Origin: Candidatus Obscuribacter phosphatis
Lineage (GTDB): Bacteria > Cyanobacteriota > Vampirovibrionia > Obscuribacterales > Obscuribacteraceae
Assembly: GCA_001899315.1 (NCBI GenBank)
Contig: MOYA01000002.1
Location: forward strand, 597,250 to 661,249
DNA length: 64,000 bases
Reading direction: 5' to 3'
The position numbers and the translations under genes were made by a program. Position 1 is the first letter of the stretch. Each line of letters opens with the position of its first letter. Of this stretch, positions 16,791-25,468 are shown piece by piece. The notes under the pieces were generated by a model. The model saw only the letters and a program-made list of their open reading frames with translations, was not told the DNA's origin and made no database searches.

Positions 16791-17834
16791 ATGCGACCAG
16801 GTTCATTTCTTCTTTCGCTTCTACTTTCGCTTTTATGCGGCAGTGTGCAGTCATTTGCCTATGTAATGCCGGTCTTTGCCTCTGATTCGGTGCAGTTGAC
16901 CAAGGCTGCCGATCTGACTGAAGCGATTCAGTTTCAGTCTCAGGAGAGAAAATTAGAAGGGCTTGCTTCTAGACCCAAGATTGGTCTGGCCCTTGGTGGC
17001 GGCGGAGCTAGAGGCGCCGCCCATGTGGGTGTTCTGAAAGTGCTTGAGCGTGAAGGTATCAAGTTTGATTGCGTGGTCGGCACAAGTATAGGCTCAGTGG
17101 TGGGTGGCTTTTACTGTTTGGGTGTGAAGCCTGAAGAAATGGAAGAGCCGGTTGTGAGTGCCAGGGTGATGCGGCAGTTTATGACTGTACCCATTGCCTT
17201 TCAAGTCATGGCTCTGCCTTTTTTCTATATTTCGCGGTTTTTTGGAGTCAAATCTTATGATGGGCTTTATGGCGGCAAAGCCTTCAAGGAACATCTCATG
17301 GCCGGCATGTCCACCCGTGATGTTGAGATAGAGGAGTTGAAGATTCCTTTTGCCGCAGTCACTTTCAACTTGCTTGACGGTGAGACTTATCTGATCAAGA
17401 AGGGGCATTTGGCCCGCGCTATGACCGCCAGCTGTGCTGTGCCGGTCTTAAGAAAACCAATTCCTATCGATGATTATTTGATGTCTGATGGCGGTTTGGT
17501 TTGCAATTTGCCGGTTAAACAATGCCGAGAAATGGGCGCCGATATTGTTATTGCCGTTAACATCGATGAGCCTTTTGATAAACAAGAGGCTGAAAAGTTT
17601 AGACCTTTCGGCTCAGTCGGGCGCCGGGCTATTGCTTGGAAGTTGGCTAGTATAGACAAGCCCCAGGGGATGATGGCCGATATCTTGATTCATCCTGATA
17701 CCAGTGGCATCTCACTCATTTCTACCAAACGTGCCGATGCCAGGCGCGCCTTGCTGGCTGGTGAAAAGGCGGCAGAAGAGGCTCTGCCCGCCATTCGCGC
17801 TCTTCTCAAGAAAGTAGGCGGCAGCACTGACTAG
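16791..17834 (+). CDS. Patatin-like phospholipase (RssA/NTE type)
   Basis: A 347-residue protein with an N-terminal signal or membrane anchor (FLLSLLLSLLCGSVQSFAYV). The patatin domain shows the oxyanion loop GLALGGGGARGAAHVGVL, nucleophile motif GTSIG (Ser99) and the catalytic aspartate motif SDGGL (Asp233). This Ser-Asp dyad hydrolyses acyl esters of lipids. The start at ATG 16791 is preceded by AGGT; a TTG further up is less likely. The signal sequence suggests action in the envelope. No secretion-type POTRA or barrel domain is fused. Confidence 0.88.
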   Translation: MRPGSFLLSLLLSLLCGSVQSFAYVMPVFASDSVQLTKAADLTEAIQFQSQERKLEGLASRPKIGLALGGGGARGAAHVGVLKVLEREGIKFDCVVGTSIGSVVGGFYCLGVKPEEMEEPVVSARVMRQFMTVPIAFQVMALPFFYISRFFGVKSYDGLYGGKAFKEHLMAGMSTRDVEIEELKIPFAAVTFNLLDGETYLIKKGHLARAMTASCAVPVLRKPIPIDDYLMSDGGLVCNLPVKQCREMGADIVIAVNIDEPFDKQEAEKFRPFGSVGRRAIAWKLASIDKPQGMMADILIHPDTSGISLISTKRADARRALLAGEKAAEEALPAIRALLKKVGGSTD

Positions 17835-17856
17835 TCCGCCTGCGAACTAATCGCTC

Positions 17857-20346
17857 TTACTCTTTCTCGATTAGCTTGACAGAGACAATAAAGTCCAGCT
17901 TGGCTAGTTCTTTCAGCTTGCTTGCCGGCAGTGAAAGCTTTATTTCTTTGCCTTGGCTTATTATTGTTGCGCCGAGAGCTTTGAGTGCTTTCTTGTTCTT
18001 AGCCGAGAGCGTAGCTGTCTTGATCTTGATAGTGACCACCAAGTTTTGGTCTTTATCTTTTGCTTGACCCTTGTCTATTGGGCTAGCTTCTTCCGCAGGC
18101 TTTTCTTGATCTTTGCGGTCCGATTCTCTTTTCTTGCAATACTCCATTTGTCTGGTTTGGACGCTGCTGCTTGCTTGTGAGAGGGCGCCAACTGGCATAC
18201 CGGCTGCTGAGTAAGCCACGCCATAGTTTGCGCTGCCTAAGTTTGCATTATTTCGATAGGCAAAGTTTGTTAAATTCATTAGTTTCGCCCGAACAGGAGC
18301 AGCTGTCGGTCTATTCATGTTGCCTCTACCGAATATCGCTTCGCGGCTCACTCCATCAGGCATCTCCACCGGCACATTTACTTTCTCACCCGGCTCACCC
18401 TTGGTCTTGATTGAGTCGTCCACCGCTACAAATGAGGTGTACTTGGTCATGATGTGATGCTTGAGGGCAGTGTCGACTATTTCTTCTTTCAGCTCTTTAT
18501 TGACCTGTCCTTGTTGAGCCCCGAACCAGTCTTCAGACATGAGGCGATCTACTTTAGCGCGGGCCCAGAGCGATGGTACGCCTTTGTTTTCTTTAGATTC
18601 GTTGGGAAAGTCTACTTTGATTGTCTGACTATATGGCTTACCGGCTTGATAGCCGGTTAAGGTGATGGTGCCGGCTCTGGGGGCGGTATAGCGACCCTTG
18701 AAATAAAGTGGTCTTTCGGCATAGACATCCGAAACTTCACGGGGATAGACATCTTTTACTTCCAAACCATCAGAAAAACTTAGTTTGACGTCTGTAAGCA
18801 CGGGGCTGCCGATTCGCTCATAGAATTTCTTGCCTACCGTTTCAGCGGAAGAGTTGAGCAGCACGTATTCAGCCTCGCCGCCCCCTTCTTTAGCCATACC
18901 GTCGATGAGCATGCGGTTGACACTGTTGCCTGTGCCGAAAGGGAACCAACGCGAGTTGCCGCGCATTTTCTTGACCAGACCAAGAATCTCAAAGTCGTTG
19001 CCGACATAGCCGTCGGTCATAAAAGTGATTATTCTGAGGCGGTGGGCGTCATTAGCCAAGCTGCAAGCCTTTTCCACCGCCGGCGCCATCCAAGTGCCGC
19101 CCCGTGCTTGCAACTTTTCGATAAAGTCGCGTGCCTTTTGTTTTAGATCTTGTCCGGCTTGTTCCGGTTTATCGGGAAACTGTTCGACACTGTTGTTGAA
19201 GGTGATAATTTGGAAAGTATCGTTGGCATTCATATGTTCAAGCATATAGAGCATGGCGTCTTTAGCCTTTTGCAAGGGAGCGCCGCTTTGCGAGCCGCTG
19301 CAGTCGATGACGAAGATAAGCTCTTTGGGCGCCGTGTTTTGCGCCGTTACTCTCTTGGGCGGCATCACCATCAGGGTAAAATAGCCGTCCTTGTCTGCTT
19401 TCTGTTTATAGGTGAGATAGCCGCTTTTGATTTGTTCCTGAGCCACATTCCAAGAAAGAACGAAGTCTTTGTTTGGAATCGTTTTTTGGTCAACTAAATT
19501 CACATGGGCTTTGCTCTCGCCTCTCTTCTCTATATTGACCTGGTGCAATGCCGAGTTGAGATTGCTCAGGCCCATGCCGGCGTCTAGGTTAATGTCTATT
19601 GAAATATCATGTCCGGCTCTTTCGCCCGCGGCGGCAAGTGGCGGGTTGATGCGCGAGGCATCAGGCACCGGCGCTGAATCAGGACCAAGACCGCTGCCCA
19701 TAAAGCGAGGACCGACAACGGTGGGGAAGGTAAAAGTATACTTGCCGCCATCGAAGGGTAGGGTTTCGATATAACTAATGGTGACTTCAATGTCTTTGCC
19801 TGGTTCTATATTGGCCACAGATTGGGTGAAGATATTGCTGCGTTCTTGTTCTAAGAGCGAGGCAGCATAGCCTCTCTGCCTAGCGTCTTCATAAATTTGT
19901 CTGGCTTCTTCTCGCTTTTTTATGGTGCCGTGGATGGTGCGACTGCCGATTTTCATGAGCATCTCATCGACAGCACCGTTTTCGCTCAAGGGGAAGGTGT
20001 AGACCGCCTCTATCTTTTTGGTGAAGGGATTGGTAAAAGTCTGCTTCACCGTTACTCTGGCGATATAACCGGCTATGTCGGCGGTGACGGCGGTGTGCTT
20101 GAGCGGGCAACTGCCTTCTTCTTTTCCATCTTTGTCTAGAGCCTTGAGAGTACCTGACCCTTCTGCATTTGAGAAACTCTTGCGGCCGTCTTTCTGACTG
20201 ATGCCGCCGGTGGTGGCGCTGGCTAGATTTAAATTGGTTTTGCTTCTTTCGGCTGAAGACACCGGGCTTGAAAGGAAGCCGCCTTGCATAAGCAAAATGA
20301 GAGAGCCTGCAGTCAGGGCTTTGTTCTGAATATTTAGTCTGTTCAT
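17857..20346 (-). CDS. VIT and von Willebrand A domain secreted protein
   Basis: An 829-residue protein with a signal peptide (hydrophobic 12-28, cleavage near VSSAE). A VIT domain follows at about 80-215 (VTADIAGYIARVTVKQTFTN; EARQIYEDARQRGYAASLLE). A vWA domain follows at about 340-500 with an intact metal-ion MIDAS motif (FVIDCSGSQSG) and FMTDG. The C-terminal ~60 residues form a separate small alpha-beta unit (KALKALGATIISQGKEIKLS, then LPASKLKELAKLDFIVSVKL). That unit resembles the prodomain-like modules seen near subtilases. Family members are cell-surface or periplasmic adhesion or assembly proteins; the ligand is unknown. No LPXTG or AIR synthase partner is adjacent. Confidence 0.88.
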   Translation of the reverse strand: MNRLNIQNKALTAGSLILLMQGGFLSSPVSSAERSKTNLNLASATTGGISQKDGRKSFSNAEGSGTLKALDKDGKEEGSCPLKHTAVTADIAGYIARVTVKQTFTNPFTKKIEAVYTFPLSENGAVDEMLMKIGSRTIHGTIKKREEARQIYEDARQRGYAASLLEQERSNIFTQSVANIEPGKDIEVTISYIETLPFDGGKYTFTFPTVVGPRFMGSGLGPDSAPVPDASRINPPLAAAGERAGHDISIDINLDAGMGLSNLNSALHQVNIEKRGESKAHVNLVDQKTIPNKDFVLSWNVAQEQIKSGYLTYKQKADKDGYFTLMVMPPKRVTAQNTAPKELIFVIDCSGSQSGAPLQKAKDAMLYMLEHMNANDTFQIITFNNSVEQFPDKPEQAGQDLKQKARDFIEKLQARGGTWMAPAVEKACSLANDAHRLRIITFMTDGYVGNDFEILGLVKKMRGNSRWFPFGTGNSVNRMLIDGMAKEGGGEAEYVLLNSSAETVGKKFYERIGSPVLTDVKLSFSDGLEVKDVYPREVSDVYAERPLYFKGRYTAPRAGTITLTGYQAGKPYSQTIKVDFPNESKENKGVPSLWARAKVDRLMSEDWFGAQQGQVNKELKEEIVDTALKHHIMTKYTSFVAVDDSIKTKGEPGEKVNVPVEMPDGVSREAIFGRGNMNRPTAAPVRAKLMNLTNFAYRNNANLGSANYGVAYSAAGMPVGALSQASSSVQTRQMEYCKKRESDRKDQEKPAEEASPIDKGQAKDKDQNLVVTIKIKTATLSAKNKKALKALGATIISQGKEIKLSLPASKLKELAKLDFIVSVKLIEKE

Positions 20347-20454
20347 TCTTTCTCTACTCTAGAAGTCATACGACCAGAGTAGCTAATCGTTATTGTTATT
20401 GACCTGGTATTTTGCCTAGTATTGCCCTAGCCAAAACATTGAATCGTCTTTTCT

Positions 20455-21183
20455 TTAGGGACCGGCACTTGGTATTGCACCTAGACTGGCTCGCAGACCC
20501 TTCTCGCCATGCAGAGCTTCTCCTTCCAGACCGATAGCTGTCACTAGAAATTGTTTGCGGTCGCAAAAAACATAATAGGTGCCGGCAATGCGATTGGTTT
20601 GGGTTTGAGCCTTTAGTGTCTCGCTTAGTTCGCCGCTATTTGTGGTTTCTGATATTTCTAGGGGGCTTACCCCCACTATATAAAGGCGCGGAGTCTGCTC
20701 TTCTTCTTGCTCGCGGCGATCACCCTTGATTTTGGTGCTGCCAAAACCTTGGTGCTGCACTGCCGGGGCGGCTGCCGCATATTCGGCTCGCTGACGGCTC
20801 AGTTCGCCTGCCAGCTCTTTCTCTTGTGCATAGGGATTGCGGCTCAGTATTGTTTTGACTGGCTCTGTCGTCTCTAGAACCGGTGAAGTGATCACCTGAC
20901 CCGGTGCCAGTTTTTTGGTTAGTCTAGACAAAAGCACCGGCAGCGCTTCTGCCAGTGCTTCGATGTCTTGATCCATTTTTAGATTGGCTTTGCGGGCAGC
21001 CAATCCGGCTAGATGCAGTTCTTTGGCAATTACTTGCTTTTGCTGTCTGGTTAGACTTTTGGCCAAGGCGCCTGCTTGTCTAGGGAATATGCCGGCTGAA
21101 ATACCGGTTGCAAGAAAACAGATTAGTCCTGCGGTCAGGAGAATCTTCTTTCTTCTTGCATATCTTCTAATTCGTCCAGCCAA
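20455..21183 (-). CDS. Membrane-anchored hypothetical protein
   Basis: A 242-residue protein with a basic N-terminus and one membrane helix (ILLTAGLICFLATGISAGIF). Extracytoplasmic helices and a C-terminal beta-rich domain follow (RIAGTYYVFCDRKQFLVTAI). Not recognised. It overlaps the preceding small gene (21135-21386) by 49 nt on the same strand. The cytosolic-protein-then-single-pass pattern would suit a sigma/anti-sigma-like or sensor pair, but no such domain is visible. Confidence 0.55.
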   Translation of the reverse strand: MAGRIRRYARRKKILLTAGLICFLATGISAGIFPRQAGALAKSLTRQQKQVIAKELHLAGLAARKANLKMDQDIEALAEALPVLLSRLTKKLAPGQVITSPVLETTEPVKTILSRNPYAQEKELAGELSRQRAEYAAAAPAVQHQGFGSTKIKGDRREQEEEQTPRLYIVGVSPLEISETTNSGELSETLKAQTQTNRIAGTYYVFCDRKQFLVTAIGLEGEALHGEKGLRASLGAIPSAGP

Positions 21184-21386
21184 TTGCTCGGCACCTCTAC
21201 AGTTTGGCGTTTTTCAAGCAGGGCTCTTTCTTTCAGATCCCATAGATATTCAAACATGCCTTCCTGGGTGAGGCCTTGGTTAAGGTGACTTTGACCCTTA
21301 CGGCAGTCATAAAGTTTATTCAGTCTTTCTTTGAGGTTCCCTGTTTCCAGTTTGACCATGCCGGCTTGGTTTTTCTTTGTGCTCAT
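21135..21386 (-). CDS. Small cytosolic hypothetical protein
   Basis: An 83-residue charged protein, started at the ATG at 21384-21386 because GGAG lies 6 nt upstream. It contains a stretch GLTQEGMFEYLWDLKERALL and an acidic end (WLDELEDMQEERRFS). Its end overlaps the next membrane protein by 49 nt, so the two are almost certainly co-expressed. Function unknown. Confidence 0.55.
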   Translation of the reverse strand: MSTKKNQAGMVKLETGNLKERLNKLYDCRKGQSHLNQGLTQEGMFEYLWDLKERALLEKRQTVEVPSNWLDELEDMQEERRFS

Positions 21387-21540
21387 CGCTATCTCCGCAA
21401 TTAATCTGATTTGGCCCGACAAAAGACCAGGGTGACGAGGGCATGACTAAAAATTTGCTTTGCCTCTGAAAGATTTATGCCCTTTAATCTGTCGATTAAT
21501 CTCATGACAACGGGGCTGTTTGTCGCGTCGCAGAGCCGCT

Positions 21541-21572
21541 AAAGAAAAAAGCCCCGCGAATTTCGCGGGGCT
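21541..21572 (-). terminator. Rho-independent terminator of rpsU
   Basis: A perfect 10-bp GC-rich stem (arms 21550-21559 and 21563-21572, 3-nt loop) is followed on the minus strand by TTTTTTCTTT. It lies 25 bp after the rpsU stop. Confidence 0.92.
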
Positions 21573-21596
21573 AATTATTGGAGGCGTTCTCAAGAA

Positions 21597-21770
21597 TTAG
21601 GAACGGCGCTTTCTTGCGGCTTCAGCTTTGCGCTTTCTTTTCACGCTCGGCTTTTCGTAACGTTCTCTGCGCTTAATTTCAGACAAGATTCCAGCTTTCT
21701 GGATTTTTTTCTTGAAACGCTTGAGCGCTGCTTCGATGCTTTCGCCCTCGGCTACTCTAACCTCTGACAA
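21597..21770 (-). CDS. rpsU: 30S ribosomal protein S21
   Basis: A 57-residue basic protein with the S21 core: [40 protein letters not shown] and [11 protein letters not shown]21 helps base-pair the mRNA leader to 16S rRNA in initiation. The start is set at a TTG (21768-21770) giving [11 protein letters not shown]. That fits the family's usual N-terminus, and a strong GGAGGGG lies just upstream. The frame is open further up to ATG codons at 21812-21842, but those would add an unrelated extension and skip the strong site. A clear terminator follows. Confidence 0.93.
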   Translation of the reverse strand: MSEVRVAEGESIEAALKRFKKKIQKAGILSEIKRRERYEKPSVKRKRKAEAARKRRS

Positions 21771-21891
21771 AGGTTCTCCCCTCCAATCATATTTTCCGGA
21801 TATGCGAACCATTGATACTATCATTAAATATGCATCCAGCAAGGTCTTTCCAACCCTTTATAGACACTACTTAACTAAATAGACACTAAGC

Positions 21892-21914
21892 AAAAGGGGG
21901 CTTGCGCCCCCTCT
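21892..21914 (-). terminator. Rho-independent terminator, near-symmetric
   Basis: GGGGGC (21896-21901), loop TTGC, GCCCCC (21906-21911). On the minus strand it is followed by TTTT and serves the gene ending at 21940. On the plus strand it is followed by TCTTTCCTTTT, so it could act in both directions. Confidence 0.85.
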
Positions 21915-21939
21915 TTCCTTTTAAAACCTTGTCTGGAGG

Positions 21940-22494
21940 TTATTTGCCGCTGGCGTGCTTGATTCTGGCGCCGTCGATATTTGTTTCCTGGTCGGGAATC
22001 ATCTTATCTAGTTTGCGACCGAGAATGTCATGCTCTTCCGAGATTCTGGTTTCAAAGAAGTGTTTGTAGAATTTGCCTCCACTTTTCACCAGAATGGGGA
22101 AGGCGTAACGTCCTGTGTTTTCGTCAAAAGAAACGGCGGTGGGTTTGTTTGGATCGCCGCCGTTTAGTATTAGATTGAGTGTCTTTGTGCCTGGTAGATT
22201 GACGAAGTCGCAGCCGGCGCAGATGCAAAGCAAGCCGCAAATAAAAAAGGAAGGACCGACAAACATGTGGGCCAGCATGCCTTCTTTGCGCTTGATAAGT
22301 GAGCGCTTGCCCGGCGGTAAGTGAGTCAGCCAGGGAGAGATCATAGTTATTGGTAAGAAGCCGGACCAATAGTTGAAACGACCCAAAACGCAAGCGTTCC
22401 AGCCCTTGTACATGTAAGAAAAGCCCAAGACTAAAACTACTAAGCCGAATGCAAATCGAGGAATTGGTTCAGATAGAAAAGAGAAGAAGCTCAT
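21940..22494 (-). CDS. Two-helix membrane hypothetical protein
   Basis: A 184-residue protein with membrane segments at about 12-30 (RFAFGLVVLVLGFSYMYKGW) and 75-95 (MFVGPSFFICGLLCICAGCD). A soluble domain of about 85 residues follows with strands PTAVSFDENTGRYAFPILVK and FYKHFFETRISEE. Not recognised. It is followed by a strong terminator and precedes rpsU on the same strand, but the terminator should separate the two transcripts. Confidence 0.6.
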   Translation of the reverse strand: MSFFSFLSEPIPRFAFGLVVLVLGFSYMYKGWNACVLGRFNYWSGFLPITMISPWLTHLPPGKRSLIKRKEGMLAHMFVGPSFFICGLLCICAGCDFVNLPGTKTLNLILNGGDPNKPTAVSFDENTGRYAFPILVKSGGKFYKHFFETRISEEHDILGRKLDKMIPDQETNIDGARIKHASGK

Positions 22495-22663
22495 TTTGGC
22501 GAAGACCTTTGAAAAGTAAAACTATCTAAGCTAATACTTTTAGTCTACACCCTCTTGGCGTTTTGACTACTTCCAATTCTTAACAGGTGCGCGTTTTTCG
22601 GCTGCTTTTGCCTGCTTGTCAGCTAAAATGGCAGTTCGTTCTTTATAGAGGGAGGAAAAGCTG

Positions 22664-24502
22664 GTGAGCCTTAAGCTTCGGCGCGACCATCGTTGCGGAC
22701 AAATGAGTGTTGACAAGGTAGGGCAGAATGTCTGTCTGTCCGGCTGGGTCAATGTGGTTCGCGACTTGGGCGGACTAATTTTCGTAGAGCTGAGAGACGC
22801 CACCGGCAAGGTGCAATTGGTTGCCGACCCCAATAAAAATAAAGAAGTACATGACGTTTTCGTAAACTTGAAAAATGAGTTTGTCATTGCCGTATCAGGC
22901 AAGTTGACCGGGCGTCCGGAAGGCACCTGCAATCATTCCAGCCCGACTGGTCTGGTTGAACTCTATCCTGATCAATGTGAAATTTTGAATACCGCCCGTC
23001 CGCTGCCCTTTCAGCTAGATCAAGGCGAAAAGGTTGATGAGGCCTTGAGGCTCAAATATCGCTATCTCGATTTGCGCCGCCCCGAGATGAGCAAAAATCT
23101 GGTCATGCGTCACAAGATTTCGCAGGCTGTAAGGCGCTATTTAGATACCGAGGGCTTTATCGAAGTAGAAACGCCTATTCTCTGCAAAGCTACTCCGGAA
23201 GGTGCTCGTGACTTCCTGGTGCCTAGTCGTCTCAATCCTGGTTCCTGGTACGCCCTGCCGCAGTCACCGCAGCTCTTCAAGCAAACTTTGATGATTAGCG
23301 GGGTTGACCGATATTATCAGATCGCTCGTTGTTTCCGTGATGAAGACTTGCGGGCCGACAGACAGCCTGAGTTTACCCAGATCGACATGGAGTTTTCTTT
23401 TGTCGATGAAGAGGAAGTGCAAAGAGTGACCGAGGGTGTCTTGGTGGAAAGCTTTGCCTGTGCCGGCATCGAGTTGAAGCCTCCCTTTCAGAAGATGAGT
23501 TATGCCGATGCTATGGGGCTTTATGGCAGCGATAAGCCTGACCTGCGCTTCGGTCTTGAATTTAAAGATTTCACCGCGGTGGCTCGCAATTGTAAGTTCA
23601 AGATGTTCAAAGATGTAGCTGAAGCCGGTGGTCTGGTCAAAGGTATAGTTTTGAGCGGCAAAGCCGAAACTACCTCGCGCAAACATCTCGACACCTGGGC
23701 CGACTATGCTAAGAGCTGCGGCGGCAAAGGTTTGGCCTGGATTTCCTTTGGCAAAGAAGGGCTGCGCACCTCTGGTTTAGAGAAACATCTCACTGCCGAT
23801 GAAATAGAACAGATCATACAAATAGCCGGGGCCGGCGTTGGTGATGTGATTCTGATTGTCGCCGATAAAGCTAAGCAAGTGGCCAATGTGCTCGGTCGCT
23901 TGCGCTTGAAGCTGGGTGAGGAACTCGGTTTGATTGATGAAACTCTGCACAAATTGCTCTGGGTTGTTGATTTCCCTCTCTTTGAATATGACGAAGAAGA
24001 AGGGCGTCTAATGGCTGTGCACCATCCCTTCACCAGCCCGCGGGTGGAAGACCTCGATAAGCTGGAAAGCGACCCCGAAAGTGTTAAAGCAAGAGCCTAT
24101 GACATCGTCTATAACGGTGTTGAAATCGGGGGCGGCTCCATTCGTATTCACAATCAAGAGATGCAGTCGAAAGCCTTCGCAGCCATCGGTCTAGATAGAG
24201 AGACTGCTTCAGAGAAATTCGGCTTCTTGCTTGAAGCCTTAGAGTCGGGCGCGCCACCCCATGGTGGTATTGCCCTTGGTCTTGATCGTATGGTCATGTT
24301 GCTTTGCGGTTGTAAATCAATCAGAGATGTCATTGCCTTCCCGAAAACACAGTCGGGAGCTTGTCCGATGACAAGTGCACCATCTGCGGCGTCAGATGAG
24401 CAGCTAAATGAACTCAAGGTCTATAATAAGCTTGACAAGACAACAGAGAAAGGCAAAACAACTGACAAAGATAAGAAGGGTTCTTGCGAACCGGTTTGTT
24501 AG
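22664..24502 (+). CDS. aspS: Aspartyl-tRNA synthetase
   Basis: A 612-residue class II synthetase that charges tRNA-Asp. It has an OB-fold anticodon domain (VCLSGWVNVVRDLGGLIFVE), motif 1 region (FIEVETPILCKATPEGARDF), motif 2 (YYQIARCFRDEDLRADRQPE), the bacterial GAD insertion, and motif 3 (GGIALGLDRMVMLLCG). The start is GTG with GAGGGAGG upstream. The core ends near residue 585. The final ~28 residues form a Lys/Thr/Asp-rich tail ending GSCEPVC, which is not part of the usual protein. Whether the enzyme is discriminating cannot be told here. Confidence 0.96.
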   Translation: MSLKLRRDHRCGQMSVDKVGQNVCLSGWVNVVRDLGGLIFVELRDATGKVQLVADPNKNKEVHDVFVNLKNEFVIAVSGKLTGRPEGTCNHSSPTGLVELYPDQCEILNTARPLPFQLDQGEKVDEALRLKYRYLDLRRPEMSKNLVMRHKISQAVRRYLDTEGFIEVETPILCKATPEGARDFLVPSRLNPGSWYALPQSPQLFKQTLMISGVDRYYQIARCFRDEDLRADRQPEFTQIDMEFSFVDEEEVQRVTEGVLVESFACAGIELKPPFQKMSYADAMGLYGSDKPDLRFGLEFKDFTAVARNCKFKMFKDVAEAGGLVKGIVLSGKAETTSRKHLDTWADYAKSCGGKGLAWISFGKEGLRTSGLEKHLTADEIEQIIQIAGAGVGDVILIVADKAKQVANVLGRLRLKLGEELGLIDETLHKLLWVVDFPLFEYDEEEGRLMAVHHPFTSPRVEDLDKLESDPESVKARAYDIVYNGVEIGGGSIRIHNQEMQSKAFAAIGLDRETASEKFGFLLEALESGAPPHGGIALGLDRMVMLLCGCKSIRDVIAFPKTQSGACPMTSAPSAASDEQLNELKVYNKLDKTTEKGKTTDKDKKGSCEPVC

Positions 24503-24522
24503 TCTAAGGCGGTTCAAGCTAT

Positions 24523-25344
24523 ATGACCGATAAATCAAGCGCATCAGGGCGAAAGCGACCTGATTTCGCCATTGCTAAGAGTGAAAGGGCGCCAAGGCGT
24601 GAGACCTTGGCTCTCTTGATTGTCGGCATAATCGCATTGTCCGGCTGCGTTTTCTCGCTTACAGCTTGCACTGGTCTGAAAATTCGCCGTCCGGCCAACT
24701 CTTACCTGATTCAAGGTAATGAGTTCTTCAAAAGAGGTGAATACGACAAAGCCGAGAAAGAGTACCGAGAAGCTCTACTCAGTGATGCTAAGAATCCTAC
24801 TGCCATGAACAATCTTGGTGTCATTCTCAACGAACAGGGACGTTACGACGAAGCGATCACCGTTTTGAGAGAGGCTACAGCGCTCGATCCTAAGAACAGC
24901 ATCGCCCACTATGTACTTAGCGAAGCGCTTGCCAAGAAATCGCGTTTTGATGAAGCATTTCAGGAAGCGCGCACGGCCACTGCCATGGACTCTAGTGAAC
25001 CGCGGGCTTTTTGTGCTCTAGCCGAGGCCGCACTTGGTAAAGGTGATCTAAATACAGCTATAGAAGCCTATAAGTCGGCTTGTCAGATTGATTCTACTAA
25101 TGATGTCACCCATCATAAACTTGCTCTGGTACTTGGTTTGGCTGGTCGTCCTGAAGACCAGATCAAAGAAGAAGAAGAGGCTCTTGAAATTGAACCTGAG
25201 AATCTCGATGCTCGCATTGGCCTGGTGCAGGCCCTCAATGCCGCCGGTAAGAAGGCAGATGCCCTCTCTGAATTTACTTCTCTAGAGAAAGAGCATCCTG
25301 ACAATCAAGAAGTGGCGGCTCTCAAAAAGCTGCTAAATAAGTAA
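24523..25344 (+). CDS. TPR lipoprotein
   Basis: A 273-residue protein starting 20 bp after aspS. A basic 27-residue leader precedes a hydrophobic segment ending in a lipobox candidate (IIALSGC). A second one (SLTAC) lies 8 residues later, so lipidation is likely but the exact cysteine is unclear. From residue 60 there are about six TPR units, such as AEKEYREALLSDAKNPTAMN and ARIGLVQALNAAGKKADALS. It is likely an outer- or inner-membrane-attached scaffold. Co-transcription with aspS is plausible from the spacing. Confidence 0.75.
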   Translation: MTDKSSASGRKRPDFAIAKSERAPRRETLALLIVGIIALSGCVFSLTACTGLKIRRPANSYLIQGNEFFKRGEYDKAEKEYREALLSDAKNPTAMNNLGVILNEQGRYDEAITVLREATALDPKNSIAHYVLSEALAKKSRFDEAFQEARTATAMDSSEPRAFCALAEAALGKGDLNTAIEAYKSACQIDSTNDVTHHKLALVLGLAGRPEDQIKEEEEALEIEPENLDARIGLVQALNAAGKKADALSEFTSLEKEHPDNQEVAALKKLLNK

Positions 25345-25468
25345 GTCGTTTGAATTAATGCGGCAAGTCTAAAAAATAATCCGCGGCGTTGAACTTTTTC
25401 ACCTGAAATTACGTCTTTAAAGCAGGTAGCAATTTGCTTTTCTTATCCCCGCCTATTGTCGAGGTGTT

